A stretch of 64,000 bases of DNA from Branchiostoma floridae (taxonomy: Eukaryota; Chordata; Leptocardii; Amphioxiformes; Branchiostomatidae), in the NCBI RefSeq assembly GCF_000003815.2, contig NC_049986.1, forward strand, positions 12,717,876 through 12,781,875, in the 5' to 3' direction. Positions 49,014-60,650 of the stretch are shown here, one piece after another; the first letter of the stretch is position 1; the number at the start of each line of letters is the position of its first letter. The notes below the pieces were generated by a model, which saw nothing but the letters and a program-made list of their open reading frames with translations, was not told the DNA's origin and made no database searches. A program made the position numbers and the translations under genes.

Positions 49014-49283
49014 TCAGAGGTCCATGTGCAGAGGAGTGTGTCTTAGGGCAGCTTTAAACTGCCGTAAAGTTGGTGCATATCTAATGTCTGCCGAAAGGGT
49101 ATTGTAATATGTTGCTCCTCTGTATGCAAATGTGCGGTGGCCAGCTGTGTTTGTGTAATTGGGTTTATGAAGCAAAGAGGCTTGTCTGGTGTTATGGCTG
49201 TGTAACAGGTAGTTGTGTACAAAGGTGGTATCCAAGTATGTCGGGACAAGCCCGTTAATACATTTAAAGACCATCACACACAT
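49014..49283 (-). pseudogene. Out-of-frame C-terminal part of the LINE polyprotein
   Basis: 89 codons (MCVMVFKCINGLVPTYLD, later NTRQASLL, FAYRGATYYN, FKAALRHT) match the usual tail that follows reverse transcriptase in CR1/L2-group elements. It lies directly downstream of the main frame and is separated from it by a single-base shift near 49308, so it is a broken part of the same coding region, not a separate gene. Confidence 0.8.
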
Positions 49284-49309
49284 GTGTTCCTTTCTCCGCT
49301 GCGTAAGAA

Positions 49310-52264
49310 TTACTTCCAGTTGAGTCTGCTGTGTAGGTCTTGGACACTGGATCGTCGCTTCATTTGTAGGATGACCCTGGCAGCTCGATTTTGAAGAACC
49401 TGAAGTTGTCGCTGCTTGGTGATGTTACAATTTTCCCAAACAATGTCGCAATACTCAAGTAGTGGTAGAATCATGCATCTGTATAACATACTTGCAATGT
49501 TGACAGTGAGACATGATCTTAAGCGTCTTAGCAAACCTATTCTCTGTGATACCTTGGAACATACCATGTCAATGTGTTCGTTCCATGAGATATTGCAGTC
49601 AAGGAGAACACCTAGGTATTTGAATTGGTACACTTGTTCAACTGTTTCCTGATCAATTTGGAGTCTAAGTGGAGGTACTGCTCTTAGCTTCCCACTACTA
49701 CCGAATAGAATCCACTTAGTCTTAGCGACATTCAGTGTAAGACGATTTGAATGTAGCCATGTGGCAAGGTTTGCTAGTTCAGAGTTTAAGGTGTTCTCTA
49801 TGACTCTAGCGTCCTTGCTGGAACAGAAAATAGCAGTATCATCTGCATACAGACATACTTTACATACAGTAGAGACTGATGACGGTAAGTCGTTTATGTA
49901 CAGAATGAACAGTAGGGGGCCCAGAATAGAGCCCTGGGGTACCCCTAATGTAACTGGTAGGAAGTCGGATTCACAGCCATTTAGACTAACAGTTTGTTCT
50001 CTTCCAGCCAAGTAATCAGTGAACCAGTGATGCTCAACCCCATGTACACCAACCCAGGACAGTTTCTGTAGTAAGACATTCTGATCCACGGTGTCAAATG
50101 CCTTTTTCAGATCTAAGAAAACGGCCCCCACGAGTTTACCACTCGATATGTTGTGTAACATGTAATCTGTGGCATCAATAAGGGTTGTGGCTGTAGAATG
50201 TCCAGGTCTGAAACCTGACTGTTGGGTAGCAAGAATCTGGTGTTGGTGCAGATATTCTAAGAACTGCCCATGTACTTCCTTTTCAAATGCTTTCATAATC
50301 ACTGGTAACACTGAAATGGGTCTGTAGTTGTTTGGGTCATCTTGATCCCCCCCTTTGTGTATAGGTGTGACCCTGGCCCTTTTCCATTCTTTTGGAATGT
50401 GACCTGAGGAGAGGGACATGTTAAATATGTGAGTGACAGGTTTACAGATACAGGGAGCTGCAGCTTTCAATAGTCTTGAATGAATATGATCAAGACCTGT
50501 TGCCTTGTTGTTGCTCAATGTACTGAGTTTGTTAAACACAGAGTCATCATTAACCTGTTTGAATTGAAAGGTGGATGAGATCTGTCTGTACACTGTGGGG
50601 CACTGTAGGGTCAGTGTCTGTTGTGTGAACCTCTCTGCAAGCTTCCTGCCAACTGTAACAAAGAAGTTGTTAAAACAGTTTGCTATGCTGAGTGGATCAC
50701 AGAGATGTTGTCCTGCCCAGTTGAGAGTCTTTGTAATAACAGAGCTCTTTCTGGGTAAGATTTCCTTAACTGCTGTCCATATTCGGTTTGGTTCTGACGA
50801 GCAGTTTTCCAGCTTGTGTTGGCAGTAGTTGGCCTTTGCCTGCTTAACTAGTCTGTTTACTTTGTTCCGTGTGGCCCTGTAACCCTCCCAGTCTGTGCTG
50901 TCCCCAGTCTTCCGAGCCCTAGCTTTCATCTTGTCCCTTTCAAACATCATTTTCTTTATGTCTGCTGAGAGCCAGGGGGGCTGCATAGCTTTAGAGCGCT
51001 TGGAGATATAGGGAGCATGAATGTCACTAATGGTGATAAAGAAGGACTTAAATATTGACCATGCTTCTTCTACACAGGTAGCCTGGTAAACCGGGCTCCA
51101 ATCAAGAGCCTTAAGGTCAGTGAGAAAGTCCTCTTCTTGGAACTTTGTAAACTTGCGTGAGGTTACATACTTAGGGGCTGAGTTTGGGCGTTTACCCTTT
51201 CTAATACAGTACACTGCATAGTGATCGGAGAGGGTACAATTAACTACCCCATAGTCATTAACTCTATGTATGTCACTGCAGTAGACATGGTCTATAAGAC
51301 TACTCGAATGTTGGTTTACTCTAGTAGGTGTATTAATTACCTGCTGTAGTTGGAACTCACGGCTTAGGTATTTTAGAGACTTAGCACCTGGACTACTGTT
51401 TGAGTTAATGTCAACATTGAAATCGCCCAGAAGAAACAGTTCGGAGTCTGACTTGGTCAGACTCCATTTCTCAAGAGCATCCCTCAACAAGGAGAAAAAC
51501 TCCACAGGGCTTGATGGTGGTCTGTATATAGAAGCAATGGTGATGGGTTTAGTGTAAGGTATGTTTACTGTGCAGAAAACTGCCTCCAGGCCAGGCTGTT
51601 TTAGCTCAGGTACTTCTGTATGGCTGTAAGCCTCTGACACATATATGGCAACCCCACCCCCGTGTCTGTTCCTGTCATTTCTGTACAGGTGATAGCCCTC
51701 TATATGTAGCTCTGAGTCCAGGATCGTACTGTCCAGGTGGGTTTCACTAACCGTCATAACATCAACATTATTGGAAGACATAAATACATACAATTGATCC
51801 AACTTGCTATACAGACTACAGATATTGAGATGTACAATGGTTAGGCCCTTTGATGGAGGTATCTTATCAGTACTTTCCAAGATTTCTTCGTCATTCACAA
51901 TATCAGAGACGCTACTAGAAGTACTATTGTCATTGCTTGAAGAATCAAAAAATGAATCACTAAAGCAAGGAAGCATACAGGGGTTACAATACCAATACTG
52001 ATCTGAGTTCGCTAGGGTGAAGTATTCATGGGTATCCATACCCGTGCAATTTATATGAAACCACTTATCACATAAGTCGCAGCATATTCCCTTCTGATTC
52101 TTCCGCACACACTTATTACATATGCCACATGGGTCCTTAGGCCCAGGGTTGACTGCAACATCGCCAGACAAAATTAGCAAAGTGTGGAAACAGAGATGTA
52201 CACAGTTTACTGAAGTCGAAGTCACAGCATTTGAGGTGTTCTTTTCCCTGACATTTCCACCCAA
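49310..52264 (-). CDS. LINE polyprotein: 2A-like motif, PHD finger, endonuclease, reverse transcriptase
   Basis: About 984 codons from a TTG (no ATG is in frame at this end). Order by rough residue: a hydrophobic stretch then DVAVNPGP (35-42), a 2A-like motif; a Cys/His-rich PHD finger (46-97) ending WYCNPC; an apurinic-type endonuclease from about 141 (HLNICSL, SETHL, GDFNVDINS near 280, SDHYAVY); a reverse transcriptase with FLDLKKAFD (about 717), GVPQGSILGP and catalytic YADD (about 806). Known LINEs use these two enzymes for target-primed reverse transcription. All visible catalytic motifs are intact. The frame ends prematurely after LNWK, and the expected C-terminus continues in another frame at 49283-49014, so this copy is probably inactive or recently broken. 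Confidence 0.9.
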   Translation of the reverse strand: MGGNVREKNTSNAVTSTSVNCVHLCFHTLLILSGDVAVNPGPKDPCGICNKCVRKNQKGICCDLCDKWFHINCTGMDTHEYFTLANSDQYWYCNPCMLPCFSDSFFDSSSNDNSTSSSVSDIVNDEEILESTDKIPPSKGLTIVHLNICSLYSKLDQLYVFMSSNNVDVMTVSETHLDSTILDSELHIEGYHLYRNDRNRHGGGVAIYVSEAYSHTEVPELKQPGLEAVFCTVNIPYTKPITIASIYRPPSSPVEFFSLLRDALEKWSLTKSDSELFLLGDFNVDINSNSSPGAKSLKYLSREFQLQQVINTPTRVNQHSSSLIDHVYCSDIHRVNDYGVVNCTLSDHYAVYCIRKGKRPNSAPKYVTSRKFTKFQEEDFLTDLKALDWSPVYQATCVEEAWSIFKSFFITISDIHAPYISKRSKAMQPPWLSADIKKMMFERDKMKARARKTGDSTDWEGYRATRNKVNRLVKQAKANYCQHKLENCSSEPNRIWTAVKEILPRKSSVITKTLNWAGQHLCDPLSIANCFNNFFVTVGRKLAERFTQQTLTLQCPTVYRQISSTFQFKQVNDDSVFNKLSTLSNNKATGLDHIHSRLLKAAAPCICKPVTHIFNMSLSSGHIPKEWKRARVTPIHKGGDQDDPNNYRPISVLPVIMKAFEKEVHGQFLEYLHQHQILATQQSGFRPGHSTATTLIDATDYMLHNISSGKLVGAVFLDLKKAFDTVDQNVLLQKLSWVGVHGVEHHWFTDYLAGREQTVSLNGCESDFLPVTLGVPQGSILGPLLFILYINDLPSSVSTVCKVCLYADDTAIFCSSKDARVIENTLNSELANLATWLHSNRLTLNVAKTKWILFGSSGKLRAVPPLRLQIDQETVEQVYQFKYLGVLLDCNISWNEHIDMVCSKVSQRIGLLRRLRSCLTVNIASMLYRCMILPLLEYCDIVWENCNITKQRQLQVLQNRAARVILQMKRRSSVQDLHSRLNWK

Positions 52265-52489
52265 TGGGAATAGCAGAGTACAAGTGTGGTGACTTAGTGT
52301 GACGGCACTGAAGTAGGTACAGTTGACATGGCCAGACAGTTTGTATACAGTGGAATTAGACTGAGACCAGTGACATGGCTCATGTTGATTACAGGATATG
52401 CAAACTGAAGTATGACTATGGCAAATGTTGCCAAATTCACGTACATGGATTTGGCCATCTTTGTGCAGAGAATGATATTACTATGCTAA

Positions 52490-53974
52490 AATATTATGTA
52501 GGACGGGAGTAAGGCAGAGTTACACAATTTGCATATCTTTACATAGGATTTATGGAATGCATCGCACAGGTGAGAAAATCATACAACTGGTATTGTAATA
52601 ACAAAAGTGAAACAAAGGTAAAGTATATATTACTCACCTCCAAGTGGTACCTCGTACTAAAATCTATAGCGTCAGCTGGAGAGACCCCTAAGAGTAAGAG
52701 GCCCGTCCGCCCTCCCCACAAACTGCGGGGACTGGAGGCTAGGGCAAAATTCAGTTGACTACGCCGTAGAGTTTGGGTTGGAAATAGGGTATGGTCACTA
52801 CCCAGTCAGCAGGAGTTCTTAAATACCTAAATTAACATTGTGGCTGTACTCTAATCGGTCAGTACTATGTAAGGACCCCTTTAAGCCACATTTCTTCATG
52901 ATCAGCCTATATTATGGTTTGCTATCAGTGGGTTCATCATTATCATGCTATTCACTCTATTTGGTCTTATTTGATCGATATATCATCAATGAAAGCTTTT
53001 GCAAGCAGGGTCTTGATTTTCTTAATTTGATTCTAATGAACAGTGCAGGATAGAAACAAATCTGTTATCTGACAATAGATATTTAATGTTGTCTGGTGCT
53101 AACTTAACACACATTACAATGATAGTTTGGGGCTGGGGCTGATGTTTTTCTTCAGTATAACAGTATGGAATTATTACTGGAATAGCTAGTTTTTCGTCGA
53201 CATTTTGCCATGTCAATGTTGTTGTCTGCACTTAACAAAATATGCCAAAGATACGCTCTTGTAAACACAACACATGATATGTTATCGGAAAATTTGCGGA
53301 GTTTACGGAGCAAGAAATCCACTGGAACGGAGACCACCCAAAGTTGGGTTGTGAACTGGAAGATATACTAGCCAAGCTGATACTCTTGAATTTCTATCAG
53401 CTCTGGCTTCAACAATCAACAACAACAAATTACTTTTCCTATTTCTTCTCCCCTTGCAAAACTTCTGGCCGTGGTTATGAAGCAAAGCCTGAGTGAAAGA
53501 GGAGTTGTCACGGATGACGGATTTGTAGGTGGCACAGATTTCACAGATGAAGAGGCCCTAAGAATAGATGGAACTGGTAAATTGAATTCCTGCCAAGGAA
53601 TCCCTCTGCTCTTTTGGTGATTTTCTTCATGTCTGGGGTGCAACAATGGGCTTGTCTTGAAGTCTACATAGGGTTTTTGTCACCTCAGCAAAAGCAGTGC
53701 CCACCCCTACAGGCACGTAAATGTGTGGAGAATTGGCGTATCTTATGGTACACTTTTCCCTCACTGGATGTTCTCATTTATAAATCGTTAAGTAGGCTCT
53801 GTTAGAGAAGATTTCGCGGCAAGGTTTTCTCCAGAGTGACAGGCGAAAAATCTTGATTCAGTGAGTTCTCTTGGTGGAAGGGTGAAGTCATCTTATGTTA
53901 GGAATTCATAACTCTCATGCCATTCTTCAGTCCTTTGCTCAAGTTCATTTTTCAGGCAGATTTTTTAAGAGGTT
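52490..53974. other. Sequence upstream of the LINE, nothing assigned
   Basis: No convincing exon, RNA gene or repeat boundary seen. Short frames of 60-76 codons in all phases look like background. Confidence 0.4.
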
Positions 53975-56122
53975 CCTCTGTGAAAATTCAAGCGTCTCAG
54001 ACGGCGAAACGCCGTTTGCGACAACCGTCCAAGGCGTCTTAAATTATTGGGACGCTTTGGACGGTTACGGCGGCGGACGGCATGGGACGGGCTTTTGAAC
54101 GCCCGACGAAACGTCCAAGACGGTCCGAACGGCATAACAAACGCTTGGACGCGTCTAGATTGGCACTTTAGACGCGTCCGGTCGGACGTTCGGGACGTCC
54201 GAGACGGCGTCTGAAAGCGGGCAGCCGGACGCTCCCGCGCTCCGTCGGGCGGGCCCCCCGCTGGGAACAGACGTCTCTGCGGACGGACCAGACGCCGATT
54301 GCGACGGACGTAAATGACGTAATCCAGGGTGCTGGGACGGATCGGACGCCGGTTGCGACGGGCATAAACGGCGTAATCCAGGCCGCTGGTACGGGCGGTA
54401 GCCTCCACCACGCCTTCCCACGGGGGGTACAGATCGCAAAATTCGACAGAAAATGGAATGAAAGGCCAAGAGGCTGTCATCGCTATATTATTAAAGGTTA
54501 ATATCTGGGCCAAACTCCTAGCAAAATATTTTTTCTTCAAGACACAGTTTTAGTTAGTCAGGCAGTACGGTAGAAACTCATAACGGGCCGGTGCATTTAA
54601 TTTGGAACGTGCGTAGACGGCTGCCCGGACGCCGTTTCTGACGCCGTCCGGTCACGGCTATAATTTTATGGCCTGTTGGGACAAGCGTTGCCACATACCA
54701 ATCAAACAAATATTCAGCCAGGCAGTGAATTGTAGAAGACCACCCACCACCGGGCCGTCAGGTTTAGCTAAAATCAAACACAACTTGAACAAATTTCTTC
54801 GTAAATTGTTTACACGTACTCCGCGGCGTTTAATCAACTTTGCTACATGTACGAAATTCAATCCGGCCTTCAATCGTGTCCGCGGCTTTTTGTGCCGCCG
54901 TGCCGACACGTTACATCAGAATGGACGAGCCCACATAACATCAAAGGTAAATACAGGACGTTTGAAATTTTCTATCGTAAATTTTAATTGCACCAGTATT
55001 TGCTAAAGACTGGATATATAAATGTGAAATAACGTTAAATTTTCTACAAAGATCATAAGTCATTTTTTTTATTTCGAGGTAGCGAAATAAAGTCTTCCGT
55101 TTCATAAGTTCCTAACCCCAAGTAGTTGGAAGAGCCGACTAAGATTTTGATTGGCACCGGCAAAATCGGTAGGTGCTATCTCATTATCTGTTGTCTAAAT
55201 CTACATTTTAACAGCATTATCATTCTTAATAGAAACAACAGATATTTTTTACAAGTATTCTACAACGTGTTCATAATTCTTTTTATTTTGTGGCATCAAA
55301 ACAAGATCCTAAATTTTATCATTTCTTCGCGTATGTGGGGAGGGCACCCGTAACAACAAGTCGTCGGTAAACTTTGCAACAGATGATTGTACAAAAAATT
55401 AGAATAAAATGCGAAGTATTCACTTACCGGCGCCTGCAAAGTATCGACAATCAGCTAACGGAAGAACCGCTGCTTCTTTTGACGTCTGTCACATCTGTGA
55501 TTTCTGCTGTCCAAGGTTTGCTGCTTCGAGTAAGTAGTATAATTTTTCCCCCTTGTCGGCGCACGACAAATAATTTTTGTACATTCTTTTTAGTCTAAAT
55601 AACGGATACAGTCATCGCCGTAAACCCAACCTCATCACAATGTCGTACAAACATCAGCTGCTACGTCTAGACGTGAAGTCCTTGGTCCAAAAGTGCGCAA
55701 AATTTAACAAACGGACATGAAATCCACAGAAATAGTCACCTTCTGAACATAAGTCCTGCAACCGCCGGAGTGTTCAACGGTCTGAAATTCGAATTCACCC
55801 GCTGAAATTGGCGCATGTGCAGAAGTTAAAACGTCATGTTTCCCGTGGGGATCATAAGAAAAGACGCAGCCGTCTGCCGGCGTCGGGTGACTAAGTATTT
55901 TATAGCCCCATCAGTGGCCGTCTCCGACGGCAATGGAAGGTCTTTCAGCCGTTCGGGCGTTCACCATAAAAACTGACAGAACGGCACGGACGCTCACGAT
56001 GTGTCCGCGGCCGTTTCGGACGGCAATGAACGCGTCCAGAACGTCTGAAACGCGCTCGGACGCCATTGGACGCTTGTAGACGCCGTCCGGGCAGTTTCGG
56101 ACGCTTGAATTTTCACAGAGGT
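53975..56122. mobile_element. 2.1-kb element with 22-bp inverted ends and GACG-rich subterminal arrays
   Basis: Starts CCTCTGTGAAAATTCAAGCG and ends with its reverse complement near 56099-56120. Both ends carry hundreds of bases of degenerate GGACG/GACGCC motifs in both orientations, able to form much secondary structure. Within the left array a 57-bp unit is repeated twice (about 54293-54405). Open frames inside (up to 191 codons, minus strand) are Arg-rich translations of the array and not credible genes. No transposase is recognised. Confidence 0.7.
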
Positions 56123-59100
56123 TGATTATGCCATGAGAGGTTTAATTTTAGCCGCGCTCCTAGCGGCCAGCCCCACATTGGTTGTAGGGGCCCGGGTCAT
56201 TAACCCCAGCCAGCAAGAAATTGTGTACACAGTCTAGTTGAATTTCTGGTCACATATTTTGTTTGAAGTTTGTTTTCAAACATGAAGTACCAGTAGAAGG
56301 TATGGGATCCGGGACATATCATGTTCTTGATGGGAGGCATCTGTTGCAACTTCGTAAATTCAGTTAATTACAATCCAACATAAAGACATTTTCAAATACT
56401 TAGAATTTATTTTCTCTTTTGAATTTTCTCTTTCTGATAAACCTCTGGTGTTTACTAGACAGAGGAGCCATGTAAACACAGGGTCGCTAAAGAATTTGTC
56501 ACCAAGTCATCAACGCCTTTTTCCATTGGTTTATCACAACTAGTCTTCCTGTGGATTGTCAATCACTTGTTGTTTGATAAGAAATGGTGGAGGGCATTGA
56601 TGTTCTCCAAGCAGATGTATTGTTTGGGCTTTCTTTGTTTTTCTTCTTGAATATAAGAGTGTCATGAATTCAATACACTAGGGTATTATAACTTTTATTG
56701 AAGAAAATACAGTACATGTATTAGCCATTGGATGATTTCAACTGACAAATTAACTCTTTCTTGGTTCGCATCTTCTTCATTTAAACTGTAATTTAGTATT
56801 TGTAAAGGACTTAAAATTCTCTTCATCATATTGGCTTGCTGTATATTAAATCTTAATGCATCCCATATCTTCTTCTATGAATAAAGTTTGACAACAATTG
56901 TCTGACCAAGCAAAAGATTACTAGAAAATTAACCTCACACAGGTTTTGATTATCAGTGATTTATCATCACACCCATCCATTAATCTTTTGTCAGGAACTG
57001 AAGTCTAAATGCCCTTATAAGATGTCATCTTTCCTTTATGGAAAATCTCCTGCCTAGACAACCAGATGGGTTGTGTTTATCATCCAAACAAAGATTCCTC
57101 CATCATAATTTATCTTATTTATTTGGGCTAATGATAATCCCCAATGTGCCCACCCCCCTCCTCCATCAAATCTTGTCACCACTCAATCGCTATCAGCTGG
57201 CTTGAAGGTTTTCACAGGTTTTTGAGAAGTGTTGCCGATGTTGTTATAACTTATATGCTGGCAGGAGGTAGTGGCAAGCCCAGAATTATGCAAAACCAGG
57301 CAGGCAATGGTGTACATTTGTGATATTGGTAATTATGGTAAAACCCAATTAAACGGCATTGCCGGTATGTGCAAAAAACAAAATATTTTGATACCATCTT
57401 TCTTATCACCTTCATATCATGGCTGTATTCAATTAGCATGATTTTCCCAAGTAATTACAAGTAATTTTCAAGCTGTAGAAGATTATGTCTAAAAAGTCTC
57501 GAAATGTAATTTTCATAAACAGCATTGAACTTGAAGATATTCATTAGTGTCTTACATTACTGCCTGCTTCTTATCTATATCAATAGAAAGCTTTGCCATA
57601 AGGGCTGTTTCTGTGAACTCAAAGCTGCCCCCCTCTCCATTACCCAAATGGTTCCTCCCACCAACAAACATTGTTGTAACACATGTGGGTCGCACAGTAC
57701 AGACCAGCACACTGCAGGGCCTGTACTGCTGCAGGGAGCCACTGGGCTAGCTGTCAACTCTTCCCCATGTGCACGTGCTGAGTTCACTTCCAAAGTCAAC
57801 TTTAAGTCTGCCAGGTTGGCAACATTTCTTCCTTGAAGTCATCTAGGGAATTCTCTATTGGCTTTGGAATTCTGTCGGTCTTCCTAATCTTTTGCCAGTT
57901 TTGGGTAAGTGCAATGCATTATTGTATTAATTCCTAAAGTATCTACTGTACTTGTAGTAGATAGAGGAATGTGTTGTAATTGCTTGTAGGTTCAGAAGTT
58001 GATGCTTTTAATTAGTGGTAGTACCTTGACAAGTGTCTGCTGCAGTTCACTGCTTCTGTACTGTGTTCCCCCTGAGGAATTTTCCTTGTTGACATGGTAA
58101 CTGGATAAAGGAACTTTCAAATGGTGGAAGGGTTTTTATCAGATGAGTAGTTCAATAAGAAAAGTTCCAGAAAAAGCTCTAAATGGTGGCTGTGTTTCCA
58201 GTGTTCAGGCAGGTAAACTGTTGTGTTGGTCGGGAATGTGGAGAAATGCTGGTATCTAGAGTACTGGTAATCTGTTTGCAGTATACCTGTTTATCTTGGC
58301 TATTTTGCTTATCTGTGTAGCCGTCCTTCCTTACCCTGCAGATTTGTTTTGCCCTGAGAGTGGCACTCCACTGGTCCTTGTTTATGCAGGGCCATGCGCC
58401 TACATGGGATATTGAAGTAGGCAGCGGTAAATAACATCAGTTCTGCTCTGTCTTTCAAACATCGGGGTCTTTGTACCACGGAAAACCTCACAGGATGCAG
58501 GATGCTAATTTGTATGTTTTCAAACTCTTCACTTAATTTTTTTCCTTTCACATCAAGTTGGATCTTTTATTGTAGGACCCTGGCAGCTGTTATGATTATG
58601 TAAGTTTGTTCCTGCATTGATTTTAATGGAAAGATTTATGAGCTTTTGTCTTTTCTTGTTAGTCAGAGTGGTTTTGCTCATGCCCACCGCCAGGAAGGTC
58701 AGTAAATGGGGACAGAAATTTTTGCTGGGCACACGTTTTGAATTTGAAACATGCCCATCTGTATAGTAGGAGTATGAGCCCCCATATTCATGGTAAAGCT
58801 TTGGAAAGCCAAGTTTTTTCACAGCTGTGTGTGTTTTCTCTGTGTAGCAGTTTTGTTTTTCTTCCTTGACCTTGAGTCTTGAAAAGGTATTGCAATTTGT
58901 GATAACATCTGGAATCCATGGCAATCGATCACTGAAAGAACTTTTTGAAAGTTGCGCCCAAACATGTACAGACTACAGGGTTCAAAAGACATCTTTGATC
59001 CTAGCTCCTTTGTAGCGTGAGCTGTTTTCATCTAGCCTGAACTTGGCTTAGACAAGTTTGAACCTCTAATGTTTGATCCAAATTATTTCCATGACTTTCC

Positions 59101-60189
59101 ATCAGGGGATCTCTCTTAATGTTAAACATCACTGGTTGTTTTGCAAAGATAATTGTTTGAAGACTTCGTTTTATGAATTTGAACTAAATCAAAGTAGATG
59201 TATCTTATTATTTTGACATTCATACATTGAGAAATGTATGTTTTTCTACTACCATAATAGTGGATTTGGTTGCCACTTTCCATTGGTAAATTTATTACTT
59301 TCTGGCCATACATTCAGCACATGTCACAGTTTTATGGCAATTTACACTAGTGCAAAAACAACTTGTGATCTGTATTTTATGATGCTCCCTTGTTCAAGAT
59401 TGTGATAGTTCATTTTTCCCTTTTTCACCAAATCCAAAGTGGTCTGTTGGTTCGTTATCAATCACTAAGTGTCCTCCTGATAGCTGGTGGTTAAATGAAT
59501 CAAAGGGACCATGAGATGTGTCCTGACGACTCCATTCAACCCAGGCTGGTGCCAGAGTAATTCCTCAGTCTGGCCCAAGTGGAACATAATTTGTAAACCC
59601 AGCATTTTGCTGACCCTGTGGTGTTCAGGTCTGGTCCCCCATCACAGTAGGAAGCTGAAAACCAATACTTCTGTAACCCCAGGAGCCAGCATGCGGCTTG
59701 TGCTAAAACCAGGACTGTTCCAGGTTCAGAGTCCAACTTCAGAATTGTCAATCCACCTCATGGATCAACGTTCTTCCTGCTGTAAGAAATTTGTCGACTG
59801 ACTGACAAAGAAGGACAAAGCGCTACTTTGCACTATTTTGTTTTGCATTTTTTGCAATATTTTAACCTATGCAAAAATCTTATTTTACAAGTTTTGGTGA
59901 TATGTAGAACATTACCAAATGTAGTAAATAAAGTATCTTGTTATGTGAAAGAAAACTTCAGGAAAGGGCTTTCCAGCATTATCTTCCACTTCTGTAAGCT
60001 TCTCCTATTGGGTCAGTTATGGTCAAAGTGAGTTGAGTCTTAATCAAAATGTATGTTTCTGACCTATAGAGAAGAGATGCTGTCCCAATCCAGTGGTGAC
60101 CATTTGTAGTCCAGTGCCAAGAATTTAAGTGGTCTAAGTTGACCTTGCACTGAGCAGCTTAAAAACCCGTTTGAAATTGAAATTGAAAG
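56123..60189. other. Non-coding stretch, nothing assigned
   Basis: AT-rich with frames under about 125 codons and no domain signs. It could be intron of a gene continuing outside the window. Confidence 0.4.
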
Positions 60190-60650
60190 AAAAAAGTCAA
60201 AGAAGACTTCAAGTATTTTAAATACAAAATTAGATTGTGAAAGGAAAGAGGAGAAGCAAAATTTATGATCCACCTCCCCAGTGAATGATTGCCTGTCCAG
60301 TTTAGCCTAAGCAGCCCTCCTGGTGTGCAGCATTCAAACCTCTTTTCTTAAAAGATCTGTAACATCGCAAAGAAAAAAGGTAATCAAGTCTACAAAAATC
60401 TAATTTTGATAGGAAAAAAGGAAAAGCAAAGTTAAACATCCTCCCCAGTCAGTGATAGCCTGTCCAGTTTAGCCTGAGTTGTCCCCTTGGTTTGCAGCAT
60501 TCAAACCTCTTTTCAAAAATGATCTGTAACATGCAGAGAAAAAAGGCAATCAAGTCTACAAAATCAAATTTTGATCGATAAAATGGAGAAAACACAATTT
60601 ATCGTCCTCCCCTGATAGCCTGAGCTGTCCCCTGGTGTGCAGCATTCCTG
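60190..60650. repeat. Three tandem ~175-bp repeats
   Basis: The phrases GCCTGTCCAGTTTAGCCT and GTGCAGCATTCAAACCTC recur about every 175 bp, the third copy partial. No coding capacity. Confidence 0.8.

Larger units (their letters stand above)
48790..52490 (-). mobile_element. CR1-like non-LTR retrotransposon (LINE), nearly full coding region
   Basis: A minus-strand element whose 3' end is an A-rich/ATAA tail (T-rich at about 48790-48828 on the plus strand). Upstream of the tail lie a 3'UTR, the C-terminal coding part (49014-49283), a one-base frameshift near 49308, and a long open frame to at least 52264. The same frame stays open without stops to about 52485 but has no ATG there, so the 5' end may be truncated. 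Target-site duplications were not found. Coding content is described separately. Confidence 0.9.

Noticed and set aside
53965-54540. 191-codon minus-strand open frame
   Set aside because: Arg/Pro-rich translation of the GACG-word array with a tandem DNA repeat inside; the composition follows the repeat, not a protein.
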